From: Thermoflexales bacterium
GTDB taxonomy: Bacteria; Chloroflexota; Anaerolineae; B4-G1; SLSP01
DNA length: 9,389 nucleotides
Direction of reading: 5' to 3'
Assembly (NCBI GenBank): GCA_007130345.1
Contig: SLSP01000547.1
Coordinates: 1-9,389 of the forward strand
Below the pieces are notes generated by a model. That model saw nothing but the letters and a program-made list of their open reading frames with translations. It was not told the DNA's origin and ran no database searches. Shown piece after piece: positions 7,334-9,389 of the stretch (position 1 is the stretch's first letter; each line of letters starts with the position of its first letter). The translations under genes were made by a program, and so were the position numbers.

Positions 7334-7362
7334 ATTATACCAGGAAGAAAGGGTATTGACAA
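7334..7362 (-). promoter_or_regulatory. Strong sigma-70-type promoter for the 521-aa/149-aa/tRNA-Arg unit
   Basis: On the minus strand, -35 TTGTCA (7362-7357, 5 of 6) is followed by a 17-nt spacer and a perfect -10 TATAAT (7339-7334). The -10 is preceded by TGG, forming an extended -10. Transcription would begin near 7327, with a leader of about 45 nt to the chosen ATG at 7282. Confidence 0.7.
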
Positions 7363-7374
7363 ATATGGTATTTT
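7356..7374 (+). promoter_or_regulatory. Candidate promoter elements for the DUF2007-like gene
   Basis: On the plus strand an extended -10 TGG-TATTTT lies at 7366-7374 and would start transcription near 7381, leaving about 30 nt before the ATG at 7413. A perfect TTGACA lies at 7356-7361 but is too close to that -10 to act with it. Paired instead with CACTAT (7381-7386) it would have a 19-nt spacer and a poor -10. Which combination is used cannot be decided by eye. Confidence 0.4.
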
Positions 7375-7412
7375 AACGCACACTATAGGGAAAGAACACG
7401 AGGAGGTGTGAT

Positions 7413-7694
7413 ATGACGACGAAGCAAGAAGAATACATTGGACTGGCTACCGTCTACGTTGCGCAAGGGATGTTGCGCGCGATGGTCGTGCGCGGCGCGC
7501 TGGAAAGTGCCGGTATCCCCGTGATGTTGAGCTATGAGTCCGTTGGCCCGGTGCTCGGCATCACCGTGGATGGCATCGGCAGCGTGGAGATCAAAGTCCC
7601 CGCCGAGTGGGAAGCCGAAGCTCTCGATCTGCTCAACGCGACGCCCCGGTCGGGCGAGGTGTTCTCGGCCCCCGATCCAGATATCGAGGCGTAG
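7413..7694 (+). CDS. Small DUF2007-like protein (putative signal-transducing protein)
   Basis: The protein is 93 residues. The ATG is preceded 6 nt upstream by a perfect AGGAGG (7401-7406). The order VYVAQGMLRAMVVRGALESAGIP, a short variable loop, then SVEIKVPAEWEAEALDLL matches the DUF2007 fold: a first strand, a helix that brings L/A residues to an 'ESAGI' turn, a second strand, and a third strand followed by a helix. Members are small ferredoxin-like domains, often standing alone or fused to zinc ribbons, with no proven reaction. No membrane segment is present and the tail (PDPDIEA) is acidic. It lies upstream of trmFO in the same direction with a 133-nt gap, so co-transcription is possible but not required. 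Confidence 0.82.
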   Translation: MTTKQEEYIGLATVYVAQGMLRAMVVRGALESAGIPVMLSYESVGPVLGITVDGIGSVEIKVPAEWEAEALDLLNATPRSGEVFSAPDPDIEA

Positions 7695-7740
7695 ATCGGC
7701 GCACCAGATTCGCGCGGATGGGTCAAGCCGCCCGTCTTAC

Positions 7741-7800
7741 CCCCTGCCAGGGGATGATGGGCCGAACAAGCGGGCGGGAACAATCCCACGGCCCGCTTGT
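7741..7800 (+). other. Two inverted repeats in the leader before trmFO
   Basis: Within the gap between the DUF2007-like gene and trmFO, CCCCT-GCC-AGGGG forms a small hairpin at 7741-7753. A perfect 10-bp inverted repeat follows (7766-7775 ACAAGCGGGC with 7791-7800 GCCCGCTTGT, 15-nt loop). The second ends 9 nt before the AGGAGG (7810-7815) of trmFO. No T-run follows, so it is a weak terminator candidate. It could limit read-through into trmFO or influence its translation. Confidence 0.4.
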
Positions 7801-7827
7801 ATCTTGTATAGGAGGCAGAAACTATTG

Positions 7828-9153
7828 ATGAACGATCACCACCTTACCGTAATCGGCGGCGGATTGGCCGGATGCGAGGCCGCCTGGCAAGCCGCCGAGC
7901 GCGGCCTGCGCGTGACCCTGTACGAAATGCGCCCCCACGTCACCACGCCGGCCCACACCGGAGCGCACCTGGCGGAACTGGTCTGCTCCAACTCCCTCGG
8001 TTCCAACCTGACGGATCGCGCGCCGGGCTTGCTGAAAGAGGAGTTGCGCCGCCTCGGTTCGCTGCTCATCGAGACGGCTGACGCGCACCAGGTTCCCGCC
8101 GGCGGCGCGTTGGCCGTGTCCCGCGAGCACTTCGCCGCGGCCGTGACCGCGCGCATCACGGCGCACCCGTGCATCACGCTCGTCCGCCAGGAGGTGCGCG
8201 AGATCCCCGCCGCCGGGCCGGTCGTCATCGCCAGCGGCCCGCTGACCTCCGCCCCGCTGACCGAGGCTATCCGCGCCTTCACCGGGAGCCACGCCCTCTA
8301 CTTCTACGACGCCATCGCGCCCATCGTGGAACTGGACTCCATCGACTTCGCCGTGGCCTTCCGCGCCTCGCGCTATGATCGCGGCGAACTGGAAGGCGGC
8401 GATTACATCAATTGCCCGATGAATCAAGAGGAATACCGCCGCTTTGTGACCGCCCTGCTGGCCGCCGAGCGCATCCCGTTGCGCGACTTCGAGCGCGACG
8501 ATCCGCACTTCTTCGAGGGTTGCCTGCCGGTGGAGGTGCTCGCCGCGCGCGGAGAGGACGCCCTGGCCTATGGCCCACTCCGCCCGGTGGGCCTGCGCGA
8601 TCCGCGCACCGGGCATCGGCCCCACGCCGTCGTCCAACTGCGCCAGGACAACGCCGCCGGGACGCTCTACAACCTGGTGGGATTCCAGACCAATCTCAAG
8701 TACGGAGAGCAAGACCGCGTGCTGCGCCTGATTCCGGGGCTGGAACAGGCCGAGTTCACGCGCTACGGTTCGATGCACCGCAACACGTACATCAACGCGC
8801 CCACGCTGCTGCGTCCCACCCTGCAATCCCGCGCCCGCGCCAACCTGTTCTTCGCGGGCCAGATCGCCGGGCTGGAAGGGTACGCCGGGAACGTGGCCGG
8901 GGGCTGGCTGGCGGGCGTCAACGCGGCCCGGTTCGCGCAGGGGCAACCGCTCCTCACGCCTCCGCCAGAGACGATGATCGGCGCGTTGATGGCCTACATC
9001 ACCCACGCCGACGCGCGGGGCTTCCAGCCGATGAAGGCCAACTTCGGCCTGGTGCCGCCGCTCCAAGAGAAGGTGCGCGGGAAGCGCGCCAGGGGCGAAG
9101 CCCGCGCCCGCCGCGCCCTGGACGTGCTGGATGCGTGGCGCACGGGCCTGTGA
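7828..9153 (+). CDS. trmFO: Methylenetetrahydrofolate--tRNA-(uracil-5-)-methyltransferase TrmFO
   Basis: This enzyme makes 5-methyluridine at position 54 in the T loop of tRNAs. It uses 5,10-methylenetetrahydrofolate as carbon donor and FAD/NAD(P)H as reductant, in the cytoplasm. The 441-residue length fits the family. The N-terminus has the dinucleotide-binding VIGGGLAGCEAA (G10-G15) and E33 at the end of the second strand. C53 in ELVCSNSLGS and C232 in FFEGCLPVE correspond to the two functional cysteines of characterised TrmFO proteins. GPLRPVGLRDP, VVQLRQDNAAGTLYN, FQTNLKYGEQ, MHRNTYINAP, LFFAGQIAGLEGYAGNVAGG and MKANFGLVPPL are family signatures. The frame is open far upstream (7534) but the homology begins here. 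AGGAGG at 7810-7815 is 12 nt from this ATG and 9 nt from an in-frame TTG at 7825, so a start one codon earlier is possible. Confidence 0.97.
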   Translation: MNDHHLTVIGGGLAGCEAAWQAAERGLRVTLYEMRPHVTTPAHTGAHLAELVCSNSLGSNLTDRAPGLLKEELRRLGSLLIETADAHQVPAGGALAVSREHFAAAVTARITAHPCITLVRQEVREIPAAGPVVIASGPLTSAPLTEAIRAFTGSHALYFYDAIAPIVELDSIDFAVAFRASRYDRGELEGGDYINCPMNQEEYRRFVTALLAAERIPLRDFERDDPHFFEGCLPVEVLAARGEDALAYGPLRPVGLRDPRTGHRPHAVVQLRQDNAAGTLYNLVGFQTNLKYGEQDRVLRLIPGLEQAEFTRYGSMHRNTYINAPTLLRPTLQSRARANLFFAGQIAGLEGYAGNVAGGWLAGVNAARFAQGQPLLTPPPETMIGALMAYITHADARGFQPMKANFGLVPPLQEKVRGKRARGEARARRALDVLDAWRTGL

Positions 9154-9195
9154 GCCGCCCACAGCGCAGCGGGAACTTGTGACTTGGGGGGCGGC
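9154..9195 (+). terminator. Weak inverted repeat after trmFO
   Basis: GCCGCCC (9154-9160), immediately after the trmFO stop, can pair with GGGCGGC (9189-9195) across a 28-nt loop. There is no T-run, the loop is long, and the right arm abuts a possible -10 box, so termination here is only a possibility. Confidence 0.2.
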
Positions 9196-9204
9196 GGGTA
9201 TAAT
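9177..9204 (+). promoter_or_regulatory. Possible promoter reading into the heptamer array
   Basis: A perfect -10 TATAAT (9199-9204) is preceded after 16 nt by TTGTGA (9177-9182), which matches 4 of 6 bases of the -35 consensus. Transcription would begin at about 9211, exactly where the heptamer array begins. No convincing gene follows within the window, so its purpose is unknown. Confidence 0.35.
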
Positions 9205-9210
9205 TGGGAC

Positions 9211-9322
9211 GTGAAACGTGAAGCGTCAAACGTCATGCGTCAAACGTCAAACGTCAAACGTCAAACGTCAAACGTCAAACGTCAAACGTCAAACGTCAAA
9301 CGTCAAACGTCAAACGTCATCT
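9211..9322 (+). repeat. Tandem heptamer array (GTCAAAC)n
   Basis: Sixteen consecutive 7-bp units are in register. Units at 9239-9315 are 11 perfect copies of GTCAAAC. To the left are GTGAAAC, GTGAAGC, GTCAAAC and GTCATGC; to the right is GTCATCT. Variation confined to the edges, with a perfect core, is what slipped-strand expansion produces. The array is intergenic, downstream of trmFO. Such short arrays vary in copy number between strains; a function is not implied. Confidence 0.97.
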
Positions 9323-9359
9323 AGCTACCGGTCACTTTTCGTTAAGTTTAAAAATTTTG

Positions 9360-9389
9360 ACACAGAGATACACAGAGGCAACATAGAGA
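9360..9389 (+). repeat. Degenerate 10-bp repeat at the window edge
   Basis: Three units read ACACAGAGAT, ACACAGAGGC and AACATAGAGA, in register and increasingly diverged, and the window ends at the third. CACAGAG-type motifs are a recurrent intergenic sequence in some environmental bacteria, to my recollection. The block is preceded by an AT-rich stretch (9335-9359) that contrasts with the GC-rich genes. Confidence 0.5.

Noticed and set aside
7534..7827. N-terminal extension of trmFO to an upstream ATG
   Set aside because: It would overlap the DUF2007-like gene in another frame and bypass the AGGAGG at 7810. TrmFO similarity begins at 7828.
7822..9162. Minus-strand open frame of 446 codons
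   Set aside because: It is the antisense of trmFO, whose family signatures are unmistakable. The antisense protein is low-complexity and matches nothing I know.
9211..9322. CRISPR array
   Set aside because: The units are 7 bp and contiguous, with no spacers and no cas genes.
9211..9324. GTG-initiated 37-codon frame through the heptamer array, encoding repeats of RQTSNVK
   Set aside because: A 7-bp repeat is automatically open in phases that lack a stop. There is no ribosome-binding site, the GTG would be at the transcription start, and the frame stops as soon as the array ends.

Overview
The window looks like chromosomal DNA of a GC-rich bacterium. The best guess is the phylum Chloroflexota (Anaerolineae or a relative). 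This rests on the style of the large GAF/PAS hybrid kinase, the folate-dependent TrmFO, and two proteins of a type I associate with that phylum. It is an inference from protein style; no phylogeny was possible.

Layout. Everything left of about 7312 is on the minus strand and everything right of about 7413 is on the plus strand, with a 100-base divergent promoter region between them. Read in the direction of transcription, the minus strand carries two units. The distal unit (5187-7282) encodes an unrecognised 521-residue protein, an unrecognised 149-residue protein joined to it by a 1-nt stop/start overlap, and a tRNA-Arg(UCU) that begins 7 nt after the second stop codon. A 20-bp-stem hairpin (5096-5140) separates this from the second unit, which has its own sigma-70-type promoter. 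That unit encodes a CheY-like single-domain response regulator, a 1221-residue membrane hybrid histidine kinase (PDZ-like domain, ComP-like membrane region, GAF, PAS, HisKA, HATPase, two receivers), and the N-terminal 308 residues of a further multi-pass membrane sensor that runs off the left edge. Together these form a phosphorelay cassette with three receiver domains, no HPt and no DNA-binding output inside the window.

The plus strand carries a small DUF2007-like protein and then trmFO, the FAD/folate tRNA U54 methyltransferase. After trmFO come 236 gene-free bases holding a candidate promoter, a tandem heptamer array (GTCAAAC, 11 perfect copies with decayed copies at both ends), an AT-rich stretch and the start of a decayed 10-bp repeat cut by the window edge.

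No transposase, integrase, CRISPR array or defence gene is visible. The items most worth a second look are the unrecognised protein pair fused to a tRNA transcription unit, the kinase with a ComP-like sensor module and a C-terminal receiver that lacks its last elements, the heptamer array, and the long hairpin.
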